64,000 nucleotides of DNA from Diospyros lotus (Eukaryota > Streptophyta > Magnoliopsida > Ericales > Ebenaceae), in NCBI RefSeq assembly GCF_014633365.1, contig NC_068340.1, positions 20,315,879-20,379,878 of the forward strand, in the 5' to 3' direction. The notes beneath the pieces were generated by a model, which worked only from the letters and a program-made list of their open reading frames with translations, did not search any database and had not been told where the DNA came from. How positions within the stretch are numbered: the first letter of the stretch is position 1; every line of letters begins with the position of its first letter. The translations under genes and the position numbers were made by a program. Shown in pieces: positions 47,882-58,568 of the stretch.

Positions 47882-47967
47882 ATCTTTTACAAAAAGCTTC
47901 CAACGGCTAGTTTTTCAACTCCAACGGTCAAAAACGGCTACATTTCTCTTCAATCTCTTGGGAAGCT

Positions 47968-47975
47968 TATAAATA
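47968..47975 (+). promoter_or_regulatory. TATA box of the copia LTR
   Basis: TATAAATA follows the palindrome array and precedes the region conserved to the LTR end, as expected for a U3 core promoter. Copy 2 has TATATATA at about 49872. Confidence 0.55.
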
Positions 47976-49446
47976 CAAGTCATGGATGATCAAGAGAAGG
48001 CTAATGGATGGGAACGAGTTGATCTAAAGAGTTCAAATCATTTTTACTCGAAGCTTACAATCTTTGCGCTTTCACTGTTGTATTTTCTCTCCAAGGCTTT
48101 GTTCTATCATTGTAAATTCATTCAATTAAGTCTTGTTTAATCTTGAGAGACATTGTAACTAAGAGATTCATCTCTTAGATTCTCTCATATTCTATATTTC
48201 TAAATTTTTCCTAGCTTTGTGCTAGAAGACTTGCTCGTTGAAGCAAGTGGCTATTTTTCCTAGCTAGGTGCTAGAGGGCTTGCTTGTATGAGCAAGAGGT
48301 TGTATCTCCTAGTCTTGGACTGGAGGACCTACTTGGTTTAAGTAGGGGGTTTTAGTAGATGGTTTGAAAAATCCTTAGTGAGGAGCTAAGGTAGTGGATT
48401 AGGCTTGGTTAAGCCGAATCACTATAAATCCTTGTGTTTTCTTATGCTTGTGTACTTTGATATATTTATCATTGCTAGCATTTCATTATCCTCACTTGCA
48501 TTGAATTTTTACTTTCAATCAAAAAGATTTCAAAGTTTTAAATCAAGTTTTTAAAATAACCAATTCACCCCCCTCTTGGTGTGTGCCATAGAACCTACTG
48601 TTCTAACACCTAAGTCATGAATCAAGGTGGTGGTTTTCAACAAAAATCAATTTCAAGTGCATTGTTAAAATGAAAACCAAAAAGATTTATGATTTTCTAT
48701 TTTAGTTAGAGATTTGTAAAGTCAAGTTTTTAGTCTTAAAAGAATCTCCTAAAATGATTTTCAAATTAGCTTTGAAGTCATTGGTCAACATAGAGCTAAA
48801 ATTGTTCTAAGGCAAAAGACCAACTTAAACATAAATGTGTTTGATGAAAATTCAATCTTAAGTATGAAAAATCATTTATGTTAATCTCATTCTTCAGAAT
48901 AAGATTTCATATTTTGAAGCATGCATGAAAAGTTTTGGTTTGAAACTTAATCGTATGAAAAAATCCTTTAGTTCATGCATCATGTCTTGAAATTCGTTTT
49001 GATAACGCTTCAAAATTTTTCTAAGTCTGGAAAACTAACACCTTATAAGGAGACATATATGAAAATGTTTCTTTTTTAGAAAACTAACTCCCGGTAATTC
49101 AATAGCTAACATTCATTAGTGATAAAATGATTTTTAACGAATTTTTCAAGAAATAGAAAGTGTATATCTTGGAGGTGGTAAAATCGCAAAATCCTAAGTT
49201 CCTACTAAAATCCAAATTCTACTTTTTTATTCTTATGGATTTTGATTTTTTAGATATTTTTATTGAATCCAAATGGGGGTACTTTCTTATTTACATTTAT
49301 GTATTAAAGTAAATGGAAGGTAAAATATAAATTAAACAAAATGAGGACATTTACTTAAACTAAAGAAATATAAATATGTGGTGATATTTTCTATTAATCA
49401 AGTGTGCTTCTACATGTTATCTGTTAAGTTTCCAGATTTTCCAAGA

Positions 49447-49786
49447 AAATAGTCGACTATGTTGTTTAGTGCTATCGACTATGCATAAGGATAGTCGACT
49501 ATGCTTGTTCAGTCTGTCGACTATTTTTGCGTCTGTCGACTATTGTGAAAAGATAGTCGACTATGCTATTTCATCTGTCGACTATGTTTGTTCATGAATT
49601 TTAAAATTTTCTTTATAATTTTTTATTTGTCGACTATGTAAAAGGATCTGTCAACTATGAGATTTTTGTGTTATAAGATAGTCGACTATGCTTTTCTGTC
49701 TGTCGACTATGCTTTTCTGTCTGTCGACTATGGCTAGTTTTATTTGATAAAATAGTCGACTAACCTATTTTCTCTGTCGACTATGT
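49447..49786. repeat. Array of GTCGAC palindromes, LTR copy 2
   Basis: About 16 sites of the same two forms as in copy 1. Site order is broadly conserved, but individual sites have mutated (for example ATCGACTAT and GTCAACTAT) and one CTGTCGACTATG unit has been duplicated. Confidence 0.9.
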
Positions 49787-50567
49787 GTTTCGCAGAAAGC
49801 TTCCAACGGCTATTTTTTCAAATCCCAATGGCTCCAAACGGCTATATTTCTCTTCAACTTTGTGAGGCACTTATATATACATGTCATGGATGATCAAGAG
49901 AAGGCCAATGGACGAGAATGAATTAATTTGATCTTACTGTTACTCTCGTTTGTATTTACAGTGATTGTGCTTCAATTTTTTTCTCTCTTCAAGGCTTTGA
50001 TTTTAACTTGTATTAATTCATTCAAGCCTTGTTTTTTATTGTGAGAGAACTTGTAACTAAGAGTGCCAACTCTTAGCATCTTGTTTACATTTGTATCACT
50101 CTTATTTTCCTACCTTTGTGCTAGAAGACTTGCTCGTTAAAGCAAGTGGCTCTAATTCCTAGCTAGGTGCTAGAGGGCTTGCTTGTATAAGCAAGAGGTT
50201 GTAATTCCTAGTCTTGGACTAGAGGACCTACTTGGTTTAAGTAGGGGGTTTTAGTGGATGGTTTGAAAAATCCTTAGTGAGGAGCTAAGGTAGTGGATTG
50301 GGCTTGGGTTAAGCCGAACCACTATAAATCCTTGTGTTTCTTGTGCTTGTGCTCTTTGATCTATTTATCTTTCCAAGCATTTCATTTTTCCTCACTTGGT
50401 TCACATATTTATTTTTTGTAAACTTTCATCTGTCACTTTTATATACTTCACGTTTTATTTCATAAAACCTCATTTTGTGTTAAAAAGCTTTTCAAGTTCA
50501 ATTAAGTTTTTAAAATAACCAATTCACCCCCCTCTTGGTGTGTGCCATAGCACCTCCTGTTCTAACA

Positions 50568-50692
50568 ATATCTTCAATTAGATGATCAACCAGGTTGTAC
50601 TCGGCTCCTGTTTCTTCTTCAACTGTCCATTTCAGATCTCCCGTATAGATCATCACTCCCCTAATTCCCCTTGATGCAAGAGAACAGTTAGG
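50568..50692 (-). pseudogene. Captured SMXL-like gene fragment inside the MULE
   Basis: Bases 50568-50670 match 62611-62701 closely in the same orientation. On the minus strand they read SRGIRGVMIYTGDLKWTVEE and YNLVDHLIEDI, part of an SMXL-family protein. This copy extends further toward the gene's 5' side than the one at 62427-62701. Its other side is cut off by the copia LTR. The exact right edge (about 50692) is not visible. Confidence 0.7.
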
Positions 50693-51594
50693 GGTTGGGA
50701 ACCAAGGTTCGGGGGTTCTCCGACCCCCAATAGTCGATGTCCATGGTCGGGGAGCCCAGCCATGGCTGCGGCCATGGCCCTTGGCGGGAACCGACCCTCA
50801 GCTGCCCGACCACTGGGTTCCCGGACCTAGCACGGTTGGGTCGGGGAACCCAACCTCCCTATGGCCGCGATCGGGGAGCCCAACTGTGGCGGCGGCCATG
50901 ACTGGGTGTGTTGTGTGTGTATAGATATATATATATGTATATTTATACATATATATATGTGTGTGCGTGTGTGTGGTGACATGGTAGTGCTGATGTGGCA
51001 AATTTAATCTCTCTTTTAATGACTATTAAGTTAGGGACGAAAAGTGTATAAATTAATTTGATCCAAGGATGAATAGTGAGCACTTTTTAGTATAACTCCT
51101 TAAAGTCATTTTTTTTATTAGTCTAGGAACGAAAAAAATGCATTAAGCCTTATCTACGATGTCATGTGGTTAGTCATCTGTATCACATTCAATATGTTGT
51201 TCTCCAACAACTACCTACTAGTTTACTAAAGACATCCCCATGTCATATAGTATGTGATTTACCATCCTTACCATCAGTAACTCATATTGATTAAGGTAAT
51301 AAACTATATGTCAGTCCATACTCGACTAATTAGAGTTCCGATACAATTAATCTATAGATCAGGAATAATTTAAGAAGTCCTATCACTAGAGAACATTGTC
51401 TCATATTCTTAACACCTTAAGAATAAGACTCACAATATAGGATATTTAAGAACTCATTCATAGAACAAACTGGAGAGTTTATGAATGAAGATAAACTTGT
51501 CTTTTATTAATATATACAAAAATATAATAAATTTATTTATTACAAACCCACTAAACACTATCTAAATTTGGCATTAGAGCACATAACACTAACA

Positions 51595-52009
51595 CAAATA
51601 TCACTAAGTTAATGGTTAAGTGGATAATAATTACATTTACTAAAATATCTTATATGCCTACTAAAATTTATATAACCATGCATGGTTTCAAATAAAATTT
51701 AATTATTTTAAAATCTCCAACAAATATAAATATAACTATTCGAGTCTCTTGTGCCAACTCAAAACTCAAATTTTGCATTTGATGTGTACACTCAGGGTAA
51801 ACTGTAGTGTATTAGTTATAATGATAAAAAAATTGATTATTTTAATTAGTTTCAATTATTTTGTAAAATCCGATTAATTAAATTTAGATGTTAAATTACT
51901 CACAAAATTCGGTTAGTTAAGTTCAATTTTACTATTAACTTTAAAATTAAAAAAATGAAATTAATAATTTTAACAATAAATTAATTAATAGTCAAATCTA
52001 TAATTTAAT
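51595..52009. other. AT-rich spacer
   Basis: No gene or repeat end identified other than the copia LTR boundary at 51594. Confidence 0.4.
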
Positions 52010-52949
52010 CTCTATACTTTTATTTTTTTTATGTGACAATCCAATTTTTTTTATTATTTTGAGTACACCCATAAACTATGCATTTTTGAGTTAATTACAT
52101 ATCTCGCCAGAATTGAGTTAGAGTGTGAAATATACACATGCTAAAATAACCAAATTATCCCACTATCATCTATAACCCATTTCCAATAAATCCTCATTGT
52201 TGACCACCATCTCCACCATAACTTCTTCCTTTAGTGGCCGGCAATGATTGGAATGCAGAGGATGAAGAAGAAAATAAGTTAAAACAAAAAGGGTAAGAGA
52301 GTAACGAATATGGGGCTTGACAACAAGGTTGGGTGGGTGGTGTGGCAAGACAAGAAGTAACCGACGATAAGGGTGTTCACGATGCGATTTGGACGGTTTA
52401 AGCCATTTTTAATATGCCAAATCGCATGTGCTATTTTTTTGTTATTCCAAACCATGCAATCTGGTTTGGTCTGTGAAAATCTCACTAGACCACACCGCAA
52501 AATGCAATGTAATCTGGTGCGATTTCCACAGTTTGTCCAAAACATGCAATAGCTTCCACAATGAATATCATTTAAAATAAAACTAGAAACTAGCTAGCAG
52601 AGTGTGAAAGGCTTGTGATAAATTAAATTTATCAAGCACAATTCAATAATGCAATACCTAAGATGTTAATACCTCTACTCCAATTCAGTAATGCAATTAA
52701 CCAAACGCAAGCAAGAAGAAATCAATGCATAAAATCAATGATATTAACTATCCAAACACCAATCAACTATTAACTATTATAGTAAAATAATAAATTCAAT
52801 GCATAAAATCACACTTTTCAAATTCTTACGATATCTTGTTGGAGCCCATTAACTATTAACTATCCAAACACCAATCATAACCAATTATTTAAAGCCATGG
52901 AGTTCAAAGTTAAATAAGTTACTGTTGTATCATATTTTTTTTAGTATAT

Positions 52950-54330
52950 GAGAAAATGTGTTTGATGAAAAACTATATGAAAATCTCATATTTCGAAATA
53001 AGTTTTTCATATTTCGAAACATGCATAATTAGTGTTTTGGCGCTAAAGGTCAAATGTTTTAAAAATCCAATTTTTATCATATCATGTTTCGTAATATTTC
53101 TATACATATTCGAAATGCTCTTTAATATGTTTGAATAAATTCAATTTTAGGCATCATGTTTCGAAACATAGTTTCCATGTTCCGAAACATCAGTCTGACA
53201 TGTTTCTAAACTTGTTTCGAGATGTATATTGAAAAGGTTTCAAATTTTGCTTAATCTATATGATGTATTTCGAAATCTATTTGAAATCTAAGCTTATATT
53301 TCGAAATCTATTTAGTATATTTCGAAATCTCTGTCAGCAGTGTATCCTTGTTCAACATGTTTTGAAACATGTTTGTAAAGTATGTTTCGAAACCTATTTT
53401 TCATATTTCGAAACATCTAACTCTGTTAGAAGAATTTCAAAAATCTGTCATGCCTTTGCATTTTATTTGAAAAGCTATTTTAAAAGTCTATTTTTTAAAT
53501 TATACCTATACCCTGATGTTCAAAATTCAGATATGTTTTAAGTGGATAATAAAACCAAATCATTTTGTTTTTTAAAGAGAAGTCTTTCACTCATTTTGTC
53601 TCTTGGTGTATATCCAACTGTAAAGGCTGTATGTTTCGAAACATGTTATGTATGTTTCGAAACTTCTATGTAAAAATATGTTGTTTCAAAACCTGATAAG
53701 TATATTTCGAAACCTACTTTCTTATCTTGTCTCTAACGATTATAATTAGCCAAAAGTCTATCCGTTTGTTATATATATCAACTCTTTGAAGATAAGAAAA
53801 CTCTCTCTCCCTAGCATACACAATTTTACACATCTACAAGAGATTTTTGCCACAAGCACAAGTGAACAAATCTCTTCTATCGAACTCTTAAAGAAGTTCC
53901 TTTCAATCATTCCTTGGTGTGCATTGTGGTACAAACAGGAGAAGCTCGCCAAATCCAAAGCTCTCATTCCTTCAAGCTCTCCTCACTCCATACCAATATG
54001 TTTGTTATAACTATTTGGTAAGGTGTTATAATTACATTCAAATTGTTGGGTTGTAAAAGATAAGTGTTATTTATCTTGTTGTAAGGTTTGAGTTGAGCCA
54101 ATAAAAACTCAGTGTGTAAGGTTTTAGGATAAACCGTGGTAAAACCCTTGGTGTCATTGATCTCTAGTAAAAGTGATTGTGGTTTGCAAATCCTTCAAGT
54201 GGGTAAACTTGAAGGTAGTGGAGTAGGCAAGTGCCGAACCACTATAAATCTTGTGTGTACTTGATTTTTCATTTCTACTTGTTTTTATCCTTGTTCACGT
54301 TTTCAAGAACTAACAGTTACAATCCAATCA
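52950..54330 (+). mobile_element. Copia-type LTR remnant with TTCGAA array
   Basis: The order is the same as in the LTRs at 46713-50567: a start with TGATGAAAAA, a palindrome array, a TATA-like TATATATA near 53770, and a 3' region with GTGCCGAACCACTATAAATC. The motif sequence itself differs. Precise LTR ends and target duplication were not identified. A hAT is inserted right after it at 54349. Confidence 0.5.
52984..53720. repeat. Array of TTTCGAAA palindromes
   Basis: About 17 sites centred on TTCGAA occur in 735 bp, many extended to CATGTTTCGAAACATG or CATATTTCGAAACATG. A minority are mutated at the CpG (TTTTGAAA, TTTCAAAA). The array ends about 50 bp before a TATA-like run. Confidence 0.88.
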
Positions 54331-54348
54331 AAAATGTGAACTTAAAAG

Positions 54349-55384
54349 CTATGAAGCACGGAAACGGCTCGGAGGCGTCGTTTCGGCGTTTCCGAACCGT
54401 TTTTCGTTTTGAAAACGGTTAAAAACGGCCCGAAACATTTTCGGGCCGTTTGTGTAATTTTTATAAACTTATGGGACGTTTCTGTAATTAAAATTTTTTT
54501 CTGAAAACGTGTTTCAATTGCTTCCAGCGGGCCGTTGCTTGAAAAAAAGCCCTAAATCCCTAAGTTTTTCTTCTCCTCCTCTTCTTCTCCTTCTTCTTCT
54601 TCCAGTTCTGAGTTCGATCGCCCTCACCCTCGCCGCAACCTGCTTCCGGTTTGGTTGTTTCGTCGCTCTCTCTGCCATCCTCTTCGTCGCACTCGCCTCT
54701 GGTTCATTTCGGTGCTCCTCGCCGTCTCCTTCAGCCCCTCGCTTCGTCGCCTTAGCCGTCTTCGTCGTCGCCTTCGTCATCTTCCTCGTTGCCTTCACCG
54801 TCGTCACCCTCGCCGTAGCGCTGTTTTCTGTTTCGTCGCACCCGTCGCCATCTACTCGGCGTTCCCTGGTTGCTTCCCTCTTGTAAGTAATCTCCTTGGC
54901 TGCTTCCCTCTTTGTGGCTTGTATGTGCAATTACAGTGGTGGCTAATGGCTTGTATAGTTGTGTATATTTAATTTAAATGAGTTTTGTATGCAATTACAG
55001 TGTTGTATGTGCAATTACAGGGTTGGCAATTCTGTTCTATATATTTAATTTAAGTGAGTTTTGTATGTAATTTTGATATATGCAGTTAAGAATTGGTTGA
55101 TGCTTTAATTAGAAACCTTACAGTAAGAGAAATGCTCGTATTTGAAAAGTTGTTATTTTGTTCTGTGTGTTGGGTGTTTAAGTTATGTTTATTGTTTATA
55201 TTTGAATTTTTTTATTTTTTTATATTAAAAATTATATTTATAAAAAAAAACCCTTATATTTTTAAAATTTACAGTTTACCCCGAGTTTCCGTTTCCTACC
55301 TTTTTGGAAAAATACCGTTTCCGCGTTTCCGCGTTTCCGTTTCCTATCGGAAACGTCTCTCATTTCTGTTTCCGTACAACCTAG
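54349..55384. mobile_element. GGAAACG-end hAT, copy 2
   Basis: The ends CTATGAAGCACGGAAACG and CTAGGTTGTACGGAAACA (complement) match the copy at 30117-31218. The exact 8-bp duplication is CTTAAAAG (54341-54348 and 55385-55392). Compared with copy 1 the element is inverted. It too holds a pyrimidine- and CG-rich stretch (54550-54900), next to an AT-rich half. Confidence 0.88.
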
Positions 55385-55589
55385 CTTAAAAGTTCAAAGT
55401 CTACAATACAACCACATGTCCATAATAATATAAAAATAACACAGAAGTCCACAACATAATTCATGGTCAAGCAAGCATACTGCAACTTCATCACTAATCA
55501 AGGTTTACAATATATGTTGTCATAGTGGACTTATATGTAATATTAAAGGAAACAGTAAAGTTAGAAAATTAAAATGTTAAGTTAATACA

Positions 55590-57760
55590 AATAAAATAAT
55601 AAATACGTTTGAGAAGTAAATAAAAAAATTACTAGATTCAACTGATTCATAAGTAACATGCTCTTCTAATACTGAGGTCATATCCAATGGTAAAGACGTG
55701 GCTCTCAACCAATTTTGGCAACAAATCAAACCTTCTACCATAGATGGACTCAATGAACTTCGAAAGCAATCAAGCACCCTATCTCCAGTGCTAAAAGCTA
55801 ACTCGAAAGTTACTATTAATACTTGGATGGTAAGAACATCTCGAGCAATCTGTGATAGGATATGGTACTTTTATGAAGTTACCTTCCATCATGCCAATAT
55901 ATGAAAAGTCTTATTTCTTATATCCTCATTAGGTTCAGCTAGGTACATTTTAAGCTCATTTTTCATTTCAAAAGCATTATCTTCAATACATTCTTTCTCA
56001 AAATCATATTCAAACATGTTAACAACATCATCATCATCAGAATCCACTATTGAAAACTTTTGTTCAGAAGTTATCCTACCCTGTTTATGTTCTGGTGATT
56101 GTCAATTTGAGTCATTTACTGCATAAAAATGCAACAACTTCCTTAAAGTGCTCTTGATAAAATCCATTATGGTTTTAACTTCATCTTCAAAATAAAGTGT
56201 GCGCAAACAAAATGCCACATATTTCTTCTTGTACCTAGGATCAAGCACAATCGCTGCATAAAGAAGCATATTCTTTTTTTAATGTTGCCCCAATACTTAT
56301 CAAATTTTATCTTCATGCTAGATGCCATATCTTTCAAGATTGATTCGTAAGATGAACTCCATTTGATTAGTCTCCCAAGCACATTACAAATTTCATGAAA
56401 ATAATTATTTGCAGTAACATTCAAAGAAGCACTAAACTTAAGGGTAGCATTATAAAAAGTCTTCAAGAACTTACAGAATGTTACACAATTCTTCCAGTCT
56501 TTAGAATTTGGTGGCACAATAGGCATTTTTGCCATTTTTATCCTCTTCACAAAAATATTACAAATAGAAAAAATCCTCTTTTTCCAATAATTTAAAAGTA
56601 TCAACAAATCTCAGTGCATGCTCCAACATTAAATAAATAAAGTTCCATCTTGTTGGCACATCCAAGCACACAAGAGCATTTTCTTCTTTACAAGTATTCT
56701 TCACACAACTTTTGAATCTTGCCAATCTTGAAGGAGAAACTCTAACATATCTAACTACATTACGTACAACCATAAGAGAGAAGTCCAATTCCTTTAAGCC
56801 ATCACCTACTACTAAGTTTAGAATATGAGTTGAACACCTCACATGAAAGAATTCCCTATCACAAATAGCATTCTTCTAAATCTGCAATATTTTCTTCATA
56901 TGTGTAATAACCCCATTGTTAGAAGCAACATTGCCAACTGTGATTGTGAAAACCTTCTCAAAATTCCATTGGTTCAAACATGCCTCAATTGCTTTACTAA
57001 TTATCTCTCCCTTATGATTTGAAATTTGACAAAAGTTCAAGATTCTTTTTTACATTTTTCATTTAAAATCAATAAAATGAGTTGTAAGCACCATATAATT
57101 CACATTTTGAATGGAAGTCTATGCGTAGGGAGACTCTTTGTGAATTCTTAACAAAAAATGACTTCAACTTTTTATTCTCATCTTTGTAAAAACTAATTAT
57201 ATCCCTAGCAATTGTAGTGCGTGAAGATGGACAAACTTAAGGTATGCAGTACCACAAAATAATTTAAAACCTTCTTGCTGCACAAACCTAAATGACAATT
57301 CATCAGTGACAAATTTTTTTGGCACATGCAATCCTACAAGTTGCCTAACTAAATCTCATAGCTAGAAGATTACTACCTACAACACTTTCATCCTCATTAT
57401 CATTGTTCTTTTAAAAACGTAAAATATTTTGCTTCTTATCTTCTAATCTGTAAGGATTTTTTTTACATTAATTGTTTACATGGTTTCAAAGAGTACTTGT
57501 CCCATTTTTTCTGCTATCACTTGCATAATCTTTACCACAATAGTTGCACACAGCTCTAAGGTCAAAAGAGTCATCATCATTTTTTGTAAAATGATCCATA
57601 CTTCAGATAGTTGTCCAAGTTTTTTTTTTTTTTTTTCACAACCTTGGCCTTAGACTTAGGAGGCATTGGAGGTTTAGAACCACTACTTTAATCAATGGTA
57701 TTGTTCATTTGATTGAGATTTCTCACAAATGAATTGGTGTTACTATCTTTTTTCATCTAA
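55590..57760 (-). pseudogene. hAT transposase (RICESLEEPER/Ac-like), broken
   Basis: Read on the minus strand from 57760, a Lys-rich N-terminus is followed by a BED-type zinc finger (VCNYCGKDYAS... with His and Cys after a stop). Next comes the catalytic region: CSTHILNLVVGDGLKELDF, YVRVSPSRLARFK and CLDVPTRWNFIYLMLEHAL. Near the end is the hAT dimerisation domain (LAFSTGDRVLDCFRSSLSPS and EGLICCQNWLRA at about 55870-55620). Family proteins cut and paste their element and make 8-bp duplications. Many stops and shifts show that this copy is dead. Confidence 0.88.
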
Positions 57761-58568
57761 CAATCACAACAATATTGAAAACATATTCACATACCACACA
57801 AACACAACAACACTAAAATAATTGATTCTATAGAGAGAGGCATTTATCTAAATCTCAAGGAAAAATACTGCAAACGAAATGAGAGCCCAAGGGATGGGAG
57901 GAATTCCTATGATTTGTCAGTCCTCTTTTTTAAGTCCTATAACAACTAGAGATGCCATATGACATCTCCTTACATGTGCACATGGTTCTTAGGATACAAA
58001 TGTTGAAGTGGACAACATAAACCAATTATGAATTAATAGTCCAAGAGGCCTAAGGGAGTGAATGACAACTAAACTTATATTTAGTTCCATTATTTTGTAT
58101 GAAAAAAAATTAATACATCAAATAAACTAATGTAAGCAAGAATTACATGAACCTTCAAAGTAGAAAACATTTGATTGCAAAAATCAACCTTCCCTTAGAA
58201 GTAATGAAACATGACCTAAAACTTAGTTTTTTTATTAAGTAAAAGCTTTTGGCAATAAATCATGATACCAAACTTAGTTCTCAATGTCAATTCACACATA
58301 AAAAAAAAATTACCCCTATAGAAGTGAAAATAACTAAGAAATTTAATGAAAAGAAAATAGCAATCCAGATAAGAGGATACTTAACACTAACTGATTATTT
58401 TATTACCAAATCAATATTGGAGTTGCATTTCTCTTGCTATATGTTTGCATAAATCAAACATAACGAAAAAAAGATAAGAGAAACATGGCTCAAAAAGTTA
58501 CCTTCAGCTCTGATGAAACTTCGACGAGACCCCAAACCTCTCGAGATCTCCCACTGTGGAAGACGTCT

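Larger units (their letters stand above)
46652..50567 (+). mobile_element. Tandem copia LTRs (LTR-LTR, no internal region)
   Basis: Copy 1 is 46713-48608 and copy 2 is 48609-50567. Each ends AATTCACCCCCCTCTTGG, a few bases, then TGTTCTAACA. A third, 61-bp start fragment (46652-46712) precedes copy 1. Copy 2 lacks the first 57 bp. No gag or pol remains. Shared blocks in both copies include a palindrome array, a TATA box, and a segment homologous in reverse to the middle of the hATs at 28327 and 29263. The end motif and the phrase CCGAAyCACTATAAATC near the 3' end recur in the LTR remnant at 52950-54330. Confidence 0.75.
46434..51149. mobile_element. Pack-MULE with captured SMXL fragment and tandem copia LTRs
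   Basis: Terminal inverted repeats of about 170 bp start GGCTTAATGCATTTTTTTC on both sides. The 10-bp flanks are TTATCCACAA (46424-46433) and TTATCTACGA (51150-51159), 8 of 10. Inside the right end are a GC-rich subterminal region (50690-50900, words CCCCGACC and GGCCATGG), a TA-rich run, and a host gene fragment (50568-50692). The centre is occupied by copia LTRs. A second family member starts at 61643. Confidence 0.85.
45731..51594 (-). mobile_element. Copia-type solo LTR split by a MULE
   Basis: On the minus strand the LTR opens TGTTAGTGTTATGTGCTC (at 51594), runs to 51160, is interrupted by the MULE, and resumes at 46423 to about 45731. The two pieces total about 1.1 kb. They have the composition and motifs of plant copia LTRs, with an A/T-rich start and repeated TATGTCA/ACTCATAT words. 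No internal coding region flanks it, so it is read as a solo LTR. The inner boundary near 45731 and the duplication (ACAAT versus CAAAT) are uncertain. Confidence 0.5.

Noticed and set aside
47548..49786. Regular short repeats with unique spacers, looking like a CRISPR array
   Set aside because: Repeats are 9-12 bp palindromes in a plant LTR, with spacers of irregular length and no cas genes. The order is conserved between two LTR copies.
54509..54972. Frames of 105-138 codons
   Set aside because: Same cause: CT/CG-rich cargo of the hAT at 54349-55384.
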